Shown one piece after another: positions 27,547 through 35,957 of a stretch of DNA of 64,000 nucleotides. Positions within the stretch are counted from its first letter, which is position 1, and every line of letters begins with the position of its first letter. A program made the translations under genes and the position numbers. Origin of the DNA: G963717155 sp963717155 (GTDB lineage Bacteria; Actinomycetota; Thermoleophilia; Gaiellales; JALYLC01); the NCBI GenBank assembly GCA_963717155.1, contig OY970326.1, forward strand, positions 1,550,001 through 1,614,000, read 5' to 3'. The notes under the pieces were generated by a model. The model saw only the letters and a list, made by a program, of their open reading frames with translations, was not told the origin of the DNA and did not search any database.

Positions 27547-28634
27547 AGGTCGGAGTCATCGGGTGCGGCGTCATCAGCCGCCAGTACGTCAAGAACGCGG
27601 AGGCGTTCGACTCGTTCGAGCTCGTCGCGTGCGCAGATCTCGATCCCGCGCAGTCGATCGCCCTCGCGAAGACGAGCGGCCTGGCAACCGCGACGGTCGA
27701 CGAGCTCATCGCAGACCCGTCGATCGACGTGATCCTGAACCTCACGCCTGCCCCGGTGCACGCTGCCGTGATCGCCCAGGCGCTCGCGGCGGGCAAGCAC
27801 GTCTACACCGAGAAGCCGGTTGCGACCGACGTGAGGGAGGCGTTCGCGCTCGTCCGCCAGGCCGATCGCCGCGGGCTTCGCATCGGCTGTGCGCCCGACA
27901 TCTTCCTGGGCGCCGCGTACCAGGCCGGACGAGCGGCGATCGAGTCCGGCGCGATCGGCGAACCGCTGTCGGTCAGCGCGGCGATGCTCGTGGGTGGACA
28001 GGAGACGTGGCACCCGAACCCCGACATCTTCTACGTCGACGGAGCCGGTCCGCTGTTCGACATGGGTCCGTACTACCTCACCGCGATCGCGGCACTGCTC
28101 GGATCGATCGTGCGCGTCACGGGCTTCGCGTCAACGCGGGAGCGCGAGCGGACGATCCTGCTCGGGCCGCGCGTGGGAGAGCGCTTCCGACCATCGACAC
28201 CGACGCATACGATCTCATCGATGCAGCTCGAGTCCGGCGCGCTCGCAAACCTCGTCGCGAGCTTCGAGGTGTCGGAGCAGTACATCTGCGATCTGACGAT
28301 CCACGGGACTGAGGGCGTGCTCACGCTGCCCGACCCGAACAGCTTCGCGGGAACCGTGCGCCTCAAGCAGGGCAGGGGAGGCTGGGAGGACGTGCCCTAC
28401 ACGTCGCGAGGCGGGCGGGATGCGCGCGGGATCGGCCTGCACGACATGGTCGAGGCGATCGCGGCGGGAACCCCGCACCGCGCATCCGGGATGCTCGGCG
28501 CGCACACCGTCGAGGTGGTGCGGGGCATCCTGAAGGCGGCCGACGAAGGCCGAGTGGTCGAGATCGAGTCGCGGATCACCGTGCCCGAGCCGCTTCCGTT
28601 CGACGCAGCGCACCCGGACGCCGCGCGCAGCTGA
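27543..28634 (+). CDS. Gfo/Idh/MocA family NAD(P)-dependent oxidoreductase
   Basis: 363 residues from GTG 27543, overlapping the isomerase stop (GTGA). Rossmann fold at the N-terminus (VGVIGCGVISRQYVKNAEAF), the family EKPVA motif near residue 96 (HVYTEKPVATDVREAF), and a C-terminal substrate domain with FDMGPYYLTAIAALLG. Likely oxidises a sugar or cyclitol delivered by the upstream importer. Last gene of the operon; no strong terminator is visible before the convergent gene at 28642. Confidence 0.92.
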   Translation: MKVGVIGCGVISRQYVKNAEAFDSFELVACADLDPAQSIALAKTSGLATATVDELIADPSIDVILNLTPAPVHAAVIAQALAAGKHVYTEKPVATDVREAFALVRQADRRGLRIGCAPDIFLGAAYQAGRAAIESGAIGEPLSVSAAMLVGGQETWHPNPDIFYVDGAGPLFDMGPYYLTAIAALLGSIVRVTGFASTRERERTILLGPRVGERFRPSTPTHTISSMQLESGALANLVASFEVSEQYICDLTIHGTEGVLTLPDPNSFAGTVRLKQGRGGWEDVPYTSRGGRDARGIGLHDMVEAIAAGTPHRASGMLGAHTVEVVRGILKAADEGRVVEIESRITVPEPLPFDAAHPDAARS

Positions 28635-28641
28635 GCCACCC

Positions 28642-29055
28642 CTAGACCTGGCAGAGCCACGCGGTGCGCTCGCGCTCGGCGGCGGCGAAGGCACGGTCGA
28701 ACGCGACCCCGCCGGTGTCCAGGAGCGGCTTCACGAGGCGGTGGACGTCGATCGGGATCTCGGCGTCGCTCTCGGAGGCGATCACGAGCAGCGCGTGGAC
28801 GTCGACGGCCGAGAACGGCGCGACGAAGTAGCCTCGATCGTAGGAGGCGTGGTCGCTCTCCCTGACGATCTCCGCGAGGTCGGGGCGCCACGCCTCGGAC
28901 AGGTCGATCGGGCCGCGCTGGGCGAGGGGCTGCCAGTGCGAGTCGATCTCGACGACGACCGCGACCGTCGCGCCCGGCGCGAGCGCATGCGCCTCGTTGG
29001 CGAAGTCGATCGCGACGCCTCGCTGCACGTTGGAGTGGTGGATCTCGGGCGTCAT
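28642..29055 (-). CDS. Hypothetical protein
   Basis: 137 residues, soluble, no signal or membrane segment. Beta-rich first half (GATVAVVVEIDSHWQPLAQRGPIDLSEAWRPD) and a helical C-terminus with WLC near the end. I recognise no domain. The upstream spacer (29056-29177) is shared with the divergent alpha/beta hydrolase gene. Confidence 0.6.
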   Translation of the reverse strand: MTPEIHHSNVQRGVAIDFANEAHALAPGATVAVVVEIDSHWQPLAQRGPIDLSEAWRPDLAEIVRESDHASYDRGYFVAPFSAVDVHALLVIASESDAEIPIDVHRLVKPLLDTGGVAFDRAFAAAERERTAWLCQV

Positions 29056-29177
29056 GCGCGTGCTCCTTGCGACGTTGTCGAGACGGTGCTCCGAACCGGT
29101 CGGGCTGCTCTCGATCTCACGCTTGCACCTGGTCCAACCCCTCAGCCGTCGATTCCTGACGGTCCCGCGCGAAAGTC

Positions 29178-29858
29178 GTGTTCGCGGCTACCCTCGAGCG
29201 CATCGCCGGACACGCACAAACCGGGCTCGCGCTCGCCTCCGGCGCTGCCGCGCGCATGCGCGGCCCGCGGGTCGGACGCGTCGCGATCTGTCTCGGCGGA
29301 GGCATCGCGGGCGCGGTTCCCGGGGTCTGGAACGCGTCGCTCGAGTGGCTCGCCGACCACCTCGAGTCGAGACGCCCGGACCTCGGCCTGCTCGAGGTGC
29401 GCTACCGGATACGCAGCTGGCGGGATCTGCCCCGGTGCATCGAGGACGCCGAGGCGGCGCTCGAGGCGGCGGTGTCCTCCGGCGCGCGCAGCGTGACGCT
29501 TGTCGGCTTCTCGATGGGAGGCTCAGTCGCGGTCAGCGTGGCCGCACATCCCCTCGTCGACCAGGTGATCGGTCTCGCCCCGTGGCTGCCCGACCGGCTC
29601 GAGCTGGCACCGCTACGGGGCCGTCGCCTCGACGTCCTGCACGGCTCGCTCGACCGCTGGTTCCCCGGCATCCCGGGTGTTCCGGCGTCGCTCTCGCGGC
29701 GCGGGGTCGAGCGCGCACGGGCGCTCGGTATCCCGACCAGCTACCGGCTCGTGCGCGGCGGCGTGCACGGGATCGCCGCACGTACGCGCCTCGGTCTCGT
29801 GCGATTTCCGAAGGCCGGCGAGTGGCTCGAGGGAGTGGACGCCGTACTTCTCGCTTGA
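29178..29858 (+). CDS. Alpha/beta hydrolase
   Basis: 226 residues from GTG 29178. Nucleophile elbow GFSMGGS (about residues 114-120), candidate acid in LHGSLDRWFPG (about 155) and His in RGGVHGIA (about 196). Early GGGIAGAVPG would form the oxyanion region. No signal peptide. Substrate unknown. Its stop codon lies inside the -35 box of the TetR gene promoter, so the two are tightly packed but separately promoted. Confidence 0.75.
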   Translation: MFAATLERIAGHAQTGLALASGAAARMRGPRVGRVAICLGGGIAGAVPGVWNASLEWLADHLESRRPDLGLLEVRYRIRSWRDLPRCIEDAEAALEAAVSSGARSVTLVGFSMGGSVAVSVAAHPLVDQVIGLAPWLPDRLELAPLRGRRLDVLHGSLDRWFPGIPGVPASLSRRGVERARALGIPTSYRLVRGGVHGIAARTRLGLVRFPKAGEWLEGVDAVLLA

Positions 29859-29880
29859 CAAACCGACCAGTCGGTCTGTT
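29855..29880 (+). promoter_or_regulatory. TetR gene promoter with embedded operator
   Basis: TTGACA (29855-29860) is followed by ACCGACCAGTCGGT (29862-29875), a near-perfect palindrome, then GTTATG/TATGCT as a -10 box. The operator fills the promoter spacer, so binding would block RNA polymerase. The half-site ACCGAC also appears in the operator upstream of the MMPL gene. Confidence 0.75.
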
Positions 29881-29892
29881 ATGCTCGACCAC

Positions 29893-30510
29893 ATGGCAAG
29901 GACGGCGATCGGGAGTGACAAGGCAGAGGAGACCCGGCGGCGCATCGTCGCCGCGGCAGCCGAGCTGTTCGCCGAGCACGGCTACCACGCGACCTCGTTG
30001 AACGATGTGATCGCCGCCGCCGGCTCGACCAAGGGCGGGTTCTACTTCCACTTCCCATCGAAGGCCGAGCTCGCCCTCGCGGTGCTCGAGTCGACGCGCG
30101 AGCGATTCCGGCGCGAGGTCTTCGCCTCGACCGAGCTGCACGAGCGCGCTGCGGACCAGATGGTCGCGATGGTGCGGGCGATCGCCGAGGTGGCGCGCAC
30201 GTCGGTGTCGGGTGGCCTGGGGCGCCTGTGCGCCGAGCTCCGAGAGGAGCCGGACATGCCTGAAGAGGCGATCAACCCGTACGGCAACTGGGTCAGGATC
30301 GTCGAGGGACTACTCGTCCGTGCGCGCTCCGAAGGCTCGCTCGACGAGTCGATGGACATCGCGTCCGCGGCGCGCTTCGCCGTCGGGGCGTACATCGGGG
30401 TCGAGCAGCTCGCCGGAGGCAAGCAGCAGCTCGCCGATCGTGTAGACGACCACCTGCGCTTCACGTTGCGCGCGATCGGACTGCACTCACCGCTGCTCGA
30501 GCGAGGCTGA
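29893..30510 (+). CDS. TetR family transcriptional regulator
   Basis: 205 residues from ATG 29893; ATG 29881 is an alternative that would overlap the -10 region. N-terminal HTH is canonical (RRRIVAAAAELFAEHGYHATSLNDVIAAAGSTKGGFYFHFPSKAELALAV). The C-terminal ligand domain is of the TetR_C type with no recognisable inducer signature. Matching operators in its own promoter and in front of the adjacent MMPL gene indicate autorepression and repression of the exporter. Confidence 0.93.
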   Translation: MARTAIGSDKAEETRRRIVAAAAELFAEHGYHATSLNDVIAAAGSTKGGFYFHFPSKAELALAVLESTRERFRREVFASTELHERAADQMVAMVRAIAEVARTSVSGGLGRLCAELREEPDMPEEAINPYGNWVRIVEGLLVRARSEGSLDESMDIASAARFAVGAYIGVEQLAGGKQQLADRVDDHLRFTLRAIGLHSPLLERG

Positions 30511-30530
30511 ACGGCGCGTTTCATTTGCCC

Positions 30531-30559
30531 ACGCAAAGGACCGACCGGTCGGTTTGCGT
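30531..30559. promoter_or_regulatory. TetR operator upstream of the MMPL gene
   Basis: ACCGACCGGTCGGT (30540-30553) is a perfect 14-bp palindrome, enclosed by outer arms ACGCAAA and TTTGCGT. It shares ACCGACC/GGTCGGT half-sites with the operator in the TetR promoter. It lies 26 nt before the MMPL start. Confidence 0.78.
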
Positions 30560-30584
30560 ACGTACTTCAAGGAGGGTGATCTTC

Positions 30585-32762
30585 GTGAGCTCGATTCTTT
30601 CCCCCGCGGCCTGGGCCCGCCGCTCGGCGGCCAACCCGTGGCGCGTCGTCGCGATCTGGGGCGTGGCGCTGGTCGCGTCGCTGGCCATCATCGGCACGCT
30701 GCTCAGCTCCGCCCTTACGAGTAGTACGAACTTCATCGGCTCGACCGAGTCGAAACGGGCCGATCAGCAGATCACCCAGCAGATCGGGATCCGCGACGCC
30801 GTCACCGAAACGGTGGTGATCCACAGGGCAGGCGCGACTCCGGCCGAGCTGCGCCCGACCGTCGAGCGCCTCGCCCAGCAGATCCGGGGCCTCGGCAGCG
30901 ACATCGTGGGCGGCGCCACGACGCCGTGGAGTGGTGGACCCGGCAAGGGCCTGATCGACAGGAGCGGCTCGAGCGGGCTCATCGCCGTTCGTATGGCCGG
31001 CTCCGAGTCCGATGCCCAGGATCACATCGCGAAGGTGCTCGCGCTCGCCCGGTCGGCGGGCGACTCGAGCGGGTTCACGGTGCGCGTGACCGGACAGGCG
31101 TCGATCGCGCACGACGTCAACAAGGCCGCGGAGTCCGACCTCGCCAAGGGCGAGGCGATCGGCATCCCCGTCGCGCTGATCGTGCTGCTCCTCGTCTTCG
31201 GGACGCTCGTCTCGGCGCTCCTGCCCATCGGGCTCGCGATCGTCTCGATCATGGTGTCGCTCGCGCTGACCGCGCTCATCGGCCAGGCGTACGAGCTGTC
31301 GTTCTTCGTGACGAACATGATCACGATGATGGGCCTCGCGGTCGGGATCGACTACGTCCTGTTCATCGTCTCCCGCTACCGCGAGGAGCGGACGGCCGGC
31401 TTCGAGAAGCTCCATGCGATCGAGCGAGCCGGCTCGACCGCCAGCCGTGCGGTGCTGTTCTCGGGCATCACCGTCGTCGTGGCGCTCGTGGGGCTCCTGA
31501 TCGTCCCGACGACGATCTTCCTCAGCCTTGCCGCCGGCGCGATCCTGGTGGTGCTGTGCGCGCTCGCAGCCGCGCTGACGCTGCTGCCGGCGAGCCTCAG
31601 CCTGCTCGGCGACCGGATCGACGCGGGCCGTGTGTCGCGGCTCGTCCCGGCGCGCCTGCGCGCACGCCGCCCGTCGATCGGCTTCTGGCCTCGCGCGGTC
31701 GCCGGCGTCATGCGCCGGCCCGTCATCAGCATCGTCGTGGTGGCCGGCGCGCTCATCGTCGCCGCGATTCCCTACCTCGACCTGCACACGGGCGCCGCGG
31801 GCGTCACGAGCCTGCCCTCGACGCTGCAGTCGAGGCAAGGCTTCGAGATGCTCCAGCGCGACTTCTCGGTCGGTGCGATCGCGCCGGCCCGCATCGCAGT
31901 GCTGGGCAACCCCGACTCGTCCGCGAACCGCGCGGAGATCGCGAGCATCACGAAGGCGGTCGCCGACAAGCCGATCTTCGGCACGCCGAGCCTCGAGCCG
32001 GGTGCGAGCGCGCGCGGCGCGGTCCTGGACGTCCCGATCAACGCCGACGCCAACAGCCCGGAGGCGACGCGGGCGGTGCGCGAGCTCCGCAGCCTCACCG
32101 ACCTCCAGGTGGGCGGTACCACCTCGCAGAACATCGACTACTTCGACATCTCGAGCAACTACCTCCCGATCGTCGTCGGCATCGTGCTCGCACTGAGCTT
32201 CCTCGTGCTGCTGCTGGCGTTCCGCTCGGTCGTGGTGCCGCTGCTGGCGATCGCGATGAACCTCCTGTCGGTCGGCGCCGCCTACGGGATCCTCACACTC
32301 GTCACGCAGAAGGGCTACGGCGCCGGATTGCTGGGCTTCCAGCAGGTCGGCACGGTCGAGGCCTGGATCCCCCTGTTCCTGTTCTCGGTGCTCTTCGGCC
32401 TGTCCATGGACTATCACGTGTTCCTGCTCTCGCGGATCCGTGAGCGGTTCGACGCGACGGGCGACACCGAGGCGGCGATCACACACGGCATCACGTCGAG
32501 CGCTCGCCTGATCACCGGTGCGGCACTGATCATGGTCGCCGTGTTCGCCGGGTTCGCCTCGGGACAGCTCGTCATGTTCCAGCAGATGGGCTTCGGGCTC
32601 GCCGTCGCGATCCTGATCGACGCGACCCTGGTGCGGACCGTGCTGGTGCCGGCCACGATGAAGCTCGTCGGCACGGCCAACTGGTACCTGCCGCGGTCGC
32701 TCGGGTGGCTTCCGCGGGTGTCGGTCGAGGGCGAGCGCGCGGTGTCTGCCGAGACGGCGTAG
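30585..32762 (+). CDS. MMPL/RND family transporter
   Basis: 725 residues from GTG 30585, with a near-perfect AAGGAGGGTGAT site upstream. Two MMPL repeats: helix 1 near residue 20, helices 2-6 after ~200 with the conserved GLAVGIDYVLFIVSRYREE motif, and again helices 8-12 with the second motif LFGLSMDYHVFLLSRIRERF. The Asp-Tyr pairs in GIDY and SMDY are the expected proton-relay residues. Likely exports lipids, siderophores or toxic amphiphiles. Controlled by the TetR repressor immediately upstream. A strong hairpin follows the stop. Confidence 0.92.
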   Translation: MSSILSPAAWARRSAANPWRVVAIWGVALVASLAIIGTLLSSALTSSTNFIGSTESKRADQQITQQIGIRDAVTETVVIHRAGATPAELRPTVERLAQQIRGLGSDIVGGATTPWSGGPGKGLIDRSGSSGLIAVRMAGSESDAQDHIAKVLALARSAGDSSGFTVRVTGQASIAHDVNKAAESDLAKGEAIGIPVALIVLLLVFGTLVSALLPIGLAIVSIMVSLALTALIGQAYELSFFVTNMITMMGLAVGIDYVLFIVSRYREERTAGFEKLHAIERAGSTASRAVLFSGITVVVALVGLLIVPTTIFLSLAAGAILVVLCALAAALTLLPASLSLLGDRIDAGRVSRLVPARLRARRPSIGFWPRAVAGVMRRPVISIVVVAGALIVAAIPYLDLHTGAAGVTSLPSTLQSRQGFEMLQRDFSVGAIAPARIAVLGNPDSSANRAEIASITKAVADKPIFGTPSLEPGASARGAVLDVPINADANSPEATRAVRELRSLTDLQVGGTTSQNIDYFDISSNYLPIVVGIVLALSFLVLLLAFRSVVVPLLAIAMNLLSVGAAYGILTLVTQKGYGAGLLGFQQVGTVEAWIPLFLFSVLFGLSMDYHVFLLSRIRERFDATGDTEAAITHGITSSARLITGAALIMVAVFAGFASGQLVMFQQMGFGLAVAILIDATLVRTVLVPATMKLVGTANWYLPRSLGWLPRVSVEGERAVSAETA

Positions 32763-32774
32763 CTCGTACACGGG

Positions 32775-32804
32775 GGAGGGGCCGGCGTTCGCGCCGGCCC
32801 CTCC
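32775..32804 (+). terminator. Strong hairpin after the MMPL gene
   Basis: A perfect 13-bp stem (32775-32787 with 32792-32804) with a TTCG tetraloop, 12 nt after the stop codon. No T-tract follows, as is common in high-GC actinobacterial terminators. Confidence 0.7.
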
Positions 32805-32954
32805 TGCATACGGGTCGGGGCGGTCTATCGCCACGATCACCGGCATCCGGCGAGGACAGCTCACCTGGGTCGGAGCGAACCTGCAGGTCATGCCGCTGCC
32901 AGCCGCGCACGAGGTCGTCGAACGCGACCCGGCGTTGATGAAGGAGCCCACCGC
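32805..32954 (+). other. Intergenic stretch with a possible gene remnant
   Basis: No complete gene is visible. One frame is open from about 32808 to a TGA overlapping the next ATG and would end MPLPAAHEVVERDPALMKEP; it looks coding but has no start or recognisable family. It may be the tail of a lost gene or chance. A GAAGGAG site for the LUD gene lies at its end. Confidence 0.2.
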
Positions 32955-33581
32955 ATGACCGCGAGCGAGACCTCGGAGCGATTCACGTCCCTCGCCGACG
33001 ACCGGACCGTCACGGACACGATCGTCGCGCTCGAGGAGCACGGCTTCAGCGTCGAGATCGTGGACGACCTCGACGCAGCCCGCGAGGCCGTCCTCGCCCG
33101 TATCCCGCATGGCGCATCCGTGATGACCAACACCTCGGTCACCCTCGACGAGAGCGGCATCACCGAGGCGATCAACTCCAGCGGAGACTACGACTCGGTC
33201 CGCGACCGGATGCTGGAACTCGACTTCGCCACCCAGCGGCAGGAGATGAAACGGATCGCTGGCCAGCCCGAGTACGCGCTCGGCAGCGTCCACGCCGTCA
33301 CCAGGGACGGCGTGCTCGTGATCGCGTCTGCCTCCGGCAGCCAGCTCGCCTCATACGCCTGGGGCGCCGCCAATGTGATCTTCGTCGTCGGGACGCAGAA
33401 GCTCGTGCCTGACCTTGCGATCGCGCGCGAGCGCATCTACCGCCACAGCCTGCCGCTCGAGGACGGCCGCGCGCTCGCCGCGTACGGCATGAACAGCCGC
33501 GTCGGCAAGGTGCTCGAGATCCACCAGGAGGAGCCAGGCCGGATCCACCTCGTTCTCATCGGGCAGCTGATCGGGTTCTGA
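32955..33581 (+). CDS. LUD domain protein (LutC-like)
   Basis: 208 residues. The second half is a LUD domain: GSVHAVTRDGVLVIASASGS, then WGAANVIFVVGTQKLVPDL and ARERIYRHSLPLEDGRA, which resembles LutC and related lactate-utilisation proteins. No lutA or lutB homologues are adjacent, so a role in lactate oxidation is doubtful; stand-alone LUD proteins remain mostly uncharacterised. An RBS-like GAAGGAG precedes the ATG. Confidence 0.8.
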   Translation: MTASETSERFTSLADDRTVTDTIVALEEHGFSVEIVDDLDAAREAVLARIPHGASVMTNTSVTLDESGITEAINSSGDYDSVRDRMLELDFATQRQEMKRIAGQPEYALGSVHAVTRDGVLVIASASGSQLASYAWGAANVIFVVGTQKLVPDLAIARERIYRHSLPLEDGRALAAYGMNSRVGKVLEIHQEEPGRIHLVLIGQLIGF

Positions 33582-33664
33582 TGGCGACGCCACCAGGGCG
33601 ACCGCCTCAACGGCCGCCCCGGCGTCGACGTCACCGCTTCAACGCACCCGCGAGATCACCGGGG

Positions 33665-34381
33665 TCAGGCGACCAGGTCTGCCGCGGACGACAGGACGGC
33701 GTCGCGGATGACCCCGGAGACGATCTCCGGCTTCGAGACCATCGCGAAGTGCGACGCGCCCTCGATCTCGGTCACGGTGGAGCTCGCTCGGCCGTACGAG
33801 AAGCGGTGCAGCTCCTGCGAGATCGGGAGGTCTCCGGTTCCGACCACGGCCCACGACGGCTTCGTGCGCCAGGCGGCAGCCACCGGCGACTCCTCGAACA
33901 CGGTGGCCGCAAGCGGACGCTGTGCGTGCGCCATGAAGGCGGCGAGGTCGTCCGGCACGTCGGCGCAGAACACGTCCTGGAAGCGGTCGGGGTCGACCGA
34001 CAGCTCGACGCTCCCGTCGGGCAGCGGCCGCGGCCGGAGGAAGTCCCCCAGCCCGAGCGACGGGAAGCGGGTCTGGAGGTCGGTGATCGACTCGCCCGCG
34101 TCGGGTATGAACGCGTCGACGTACACGAGCGCGGCGACCTTGTCCGAGACACCGGCGTCGGTGATCACCATGCCGGCGTAGGAGTGGCCGACGAGAACGA
34201 CAGGGCCGTCGAGCTGGTCGATGACCGCTCCGAGATAGGCCACGTCGCTGGCGACCCCGCGCAGGGCAAGGGCCGCCGCCAGGACCGTGTGGTCACCGCC
34301 GTCGAGCAGATCGAACACCCCTCGCCAGCCCGAGGCGTCTCCGAACGCGCCGTGGACGAGGACGATGGTCGGCTTGGACAT
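33665..34381 (-). CDS. Alpha/beta hydrolase (esterase/EstC-like)
   Basis: 238 residues from ATG 34381, with AAAGGAATTC upstream. Starts with the family segment KPTIVLVHGAFGDASGW; nucleophile Ser67 in VGHSYAG and His in EGASHFAM (about residue 213) are in place. Resembles salicylate-esterase/MEKC-like and drug-inactivating small hydrolases. Its upstream region is a near-copy of the control region of the MFS gene, so both are probably controlled by the LysR regulator at 35958. Confidence 0.85.
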   Translation of the reverse strand: MSKPTIVLVHGAFGDASGWRGVFDLLDGGDHTVLAAALALRGVASDVAYLGAVIDQLDGPVVLVGHSYAGMVITDAGVSDKVAALVYVDAFIPDAGESITDLQTRFPSLGLGDFLRPRPLPDGSVELSVDPDRFQDVFCADVPDDLAAFMAHAQRPLAATVFEESPVAAAWRTKPSWAVVGTGDLPISQELHRFSYGRASSTVTEIEGASHFAMVSKPEIVSGVIRDAVLSSAADLVA

Positions 34382-34420
34382 CAGAATTCCTTTCGCGTTG
34401 GTTGTGCTCTTCGTCCTTGC

Positions 34421-34485
34421 AGGTTGCAGGCCGCCGGCGCGCTCCGCCACGACCGGTTGACTCACGCTGTTAGGCGCCGACTAAC
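34421..34485 (-). repeat. Duplicated regulatory region, copy 1 (LysR site)
   Basis: 65 bp that match 35871-35935 with only a handful of differences. It ends in TTAG-N7-CTAA (34470-34484), a T-N11-A type LysR binding motif. It lies upstream of the hydrolase start and overlaps the stop codon of the MFS gene. Confidence 0.8.
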
Positions 34486-35863
34486 GAAATGGTCTGCGAG
34501 CAACCGCGGCGAGAGCAACTGCCAGTGCATACGCGCAGGCCACCAGCAGGAACGCGGGACGCAGCGAGACGGACTCGCCGGCGGTGAGAACACTGCCGAG
34601 CACCGCCACGCCCAACGCTCCGCCGGCCTGTCGAGACGTGTTGAAGACGCCTGCCGAACGTCCCAGCCCGAGTCCCGGCGCGCTCGCCATCGCGAGGCCC
34701 GTCATGGCAGGCATCGCGAGCGCGGTGCAGCCGATCGGCACCGTGGAGGCGAGCAGCAGTCCGAGGTTCGCGGCGCTCCCGTCCAGGGCGACGAGCGTTG
34801 CCCCGACCGCTCCGGAAGTGAGCCCCGCGACGAGGACCGGCCACTCGCCGAGGCGGGGAACGAGTCGTCCGGAGAGGAGCGCCATCCCTGCCGCGGCAGC
34901 TGTCATCGGAAGCAGGGCGAAGCCAGTCTGCAGGGCATCCAACCCGCGCAGCTGCTCCAGACCGATGGCCAGGCAGAAGATGCTTCCGTAGAGGCAGAAG
35001 TTGAACAGGAACCCGATCGCGACCGCCGTCGTGAAGGTCGTGTTCCTGAAGCTGACCGGGTCGATCAGTGGTCGGCGCACGGTTCTCTCGACGAGCACGA
35101 ATGCCGCCGTGCCCAGGCCTCCTGAGATGACCAGCGCGAGCGTCGGCCCCGCCGCCCATCCCTGCCCACCGACGTTGATGCAGCCGGCGGTGAGGGCGGC
35201 AAGGCTGAACGTCGCGAGGGCCTGGCCGGGCAGATCGAGCGGTCGGCGCCGACGCGGCGTCTCGCCCGCGTACAGCATGAGAAGCCAGGCGGCCGCGAGC
35301 CCGACAGGCACGTTGGCGAGGAAGATGGCACGCCAGCCGATCGACGCGACGAGAATGCCTCCGACGACTGGACCGCTTGCGAGACCGACTCCGGACACGG
35401 CACCCCAGACGGCAAGCGCACGGCGGCGTGCCTGCGGCTCGGTGTACGTGTGGGCGATCAGGGCGAGCGAGCAGGGCATCAACCAGGCAGCACCGACGCC
35501 CTGCGCGACTCGAGCTGCGATGAGGAACGTGACCGAGCTTGCGACCGCACACGCTGCGCTTGCCAGGACGAACACGGCCAGGCCGACGAGGAAGCCTCTG
35601 CGAACGCCGATCCTGTCGGCCAGCGAGCCGGCGAGAAGGATGAGCGACGCGAATGCGACGATGTATCCGTCGACGACCCACTGCCCGAGCGAAGGCGCGC
35701 CGCCGAGGTCGGCGCCGATCGCGCCCAGGGCGACGTTCACGATCGTCGCGTCGAGCGTGATCATCAGGAAGCCCGCCGAGATCGCAGCCAGCGCGAGTCC
35801 TCCGCGCGTCTGCCGCCCGCGGTCCCGCGACCTGGGAAGACAGCGGCTTGCGAGAACCTCCAC
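34481..35863 (-). CDS. MFS transporter, DHA2 (EmrB/QacA) family
   Basis: 460 residues. About 14 membrane helices; the first carries the DHA2 motif LDATIVNVALGAIGADL, with motif A in GSLADRIGVRRGF and the motif C region GLASGPVVGGIL. Typical of proton-driven drug or toxic-compound efflux. The stop codon sits in the LysR-site repeat in front of the hydrolase gene, and its own start is 8 nt from the second copy of that repeat. Likely induced together with the hydrolase as a detoxification pair. Confidence 0.92.
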   Translation of the reverse strand: MEVLASRCLPRSRDRGRQTRGGLALAAISAGFLMITLDATIVNVALGAIGADLGGAPSLGQWVVDGYIVAFASLILLAGSLADRIGVRRGFLVGLAVFVLASAACAVASSVTFLIAARVAQGVGAAWLMPCSLALIAHTYTEPQARRRALAVWGAVSGVGLASGPVVGGILVASIGWRAIFLANVPVGLAAAWLLMLYAGETPRRRRPLDLPGQALATFSLAALTAGCINVGGQGWAAGPTLALVISGGLGTAAFVLVERTVRRPLIDPVSFRNTTFTTAVAIGFLFNFCLYGSIFCLAIGLEQLRGLDALQTGFALLPMTAAAAGMALLSGRLVPRLGEWPVLVAGLTSGAVGATLVALDGSAANLGLLLASTVPIGCTALAMPAMTGLAMASAPGLGLGRSAGVFNTSRQAGGALGVAVLGSVLTAGESVSLRPAFLLVACAYALAVALAAVARRPFR

Positions 35864-35870
35864 ACCCCAC

Positions 35871-35935
35871 AGGGTGCAGGCCGGCGGCGCGCTCCGCCAC
35901 GACCGGTTGACTCACGGTATTAGGTGCCGGCTAAC
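35871..35935. repeat. Duplicated regulatory region, copy 2 (LysR site)
   Basis: Second copy of the 65-bp element, lying in the divergent spacer between the MFS gene and the LysR regulator. TTAGGTGCCGGCTAA (35920-35934) gives the same TTAG-N7-CTAA inverted repeat. This is the expected location for a LysR operator controlling both promoters. Confidence 0.82.
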
Positions 35936-35957
35936 ACGGAGGAGTATCGTTCAGCAC

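Noticed and set aside
32955..33581. Lactate utilisation operon lutABC
   Set aside because: Only a LutC-like LUD protein is present; no lutA, lutB, lactate permease or regulator is adjacent.
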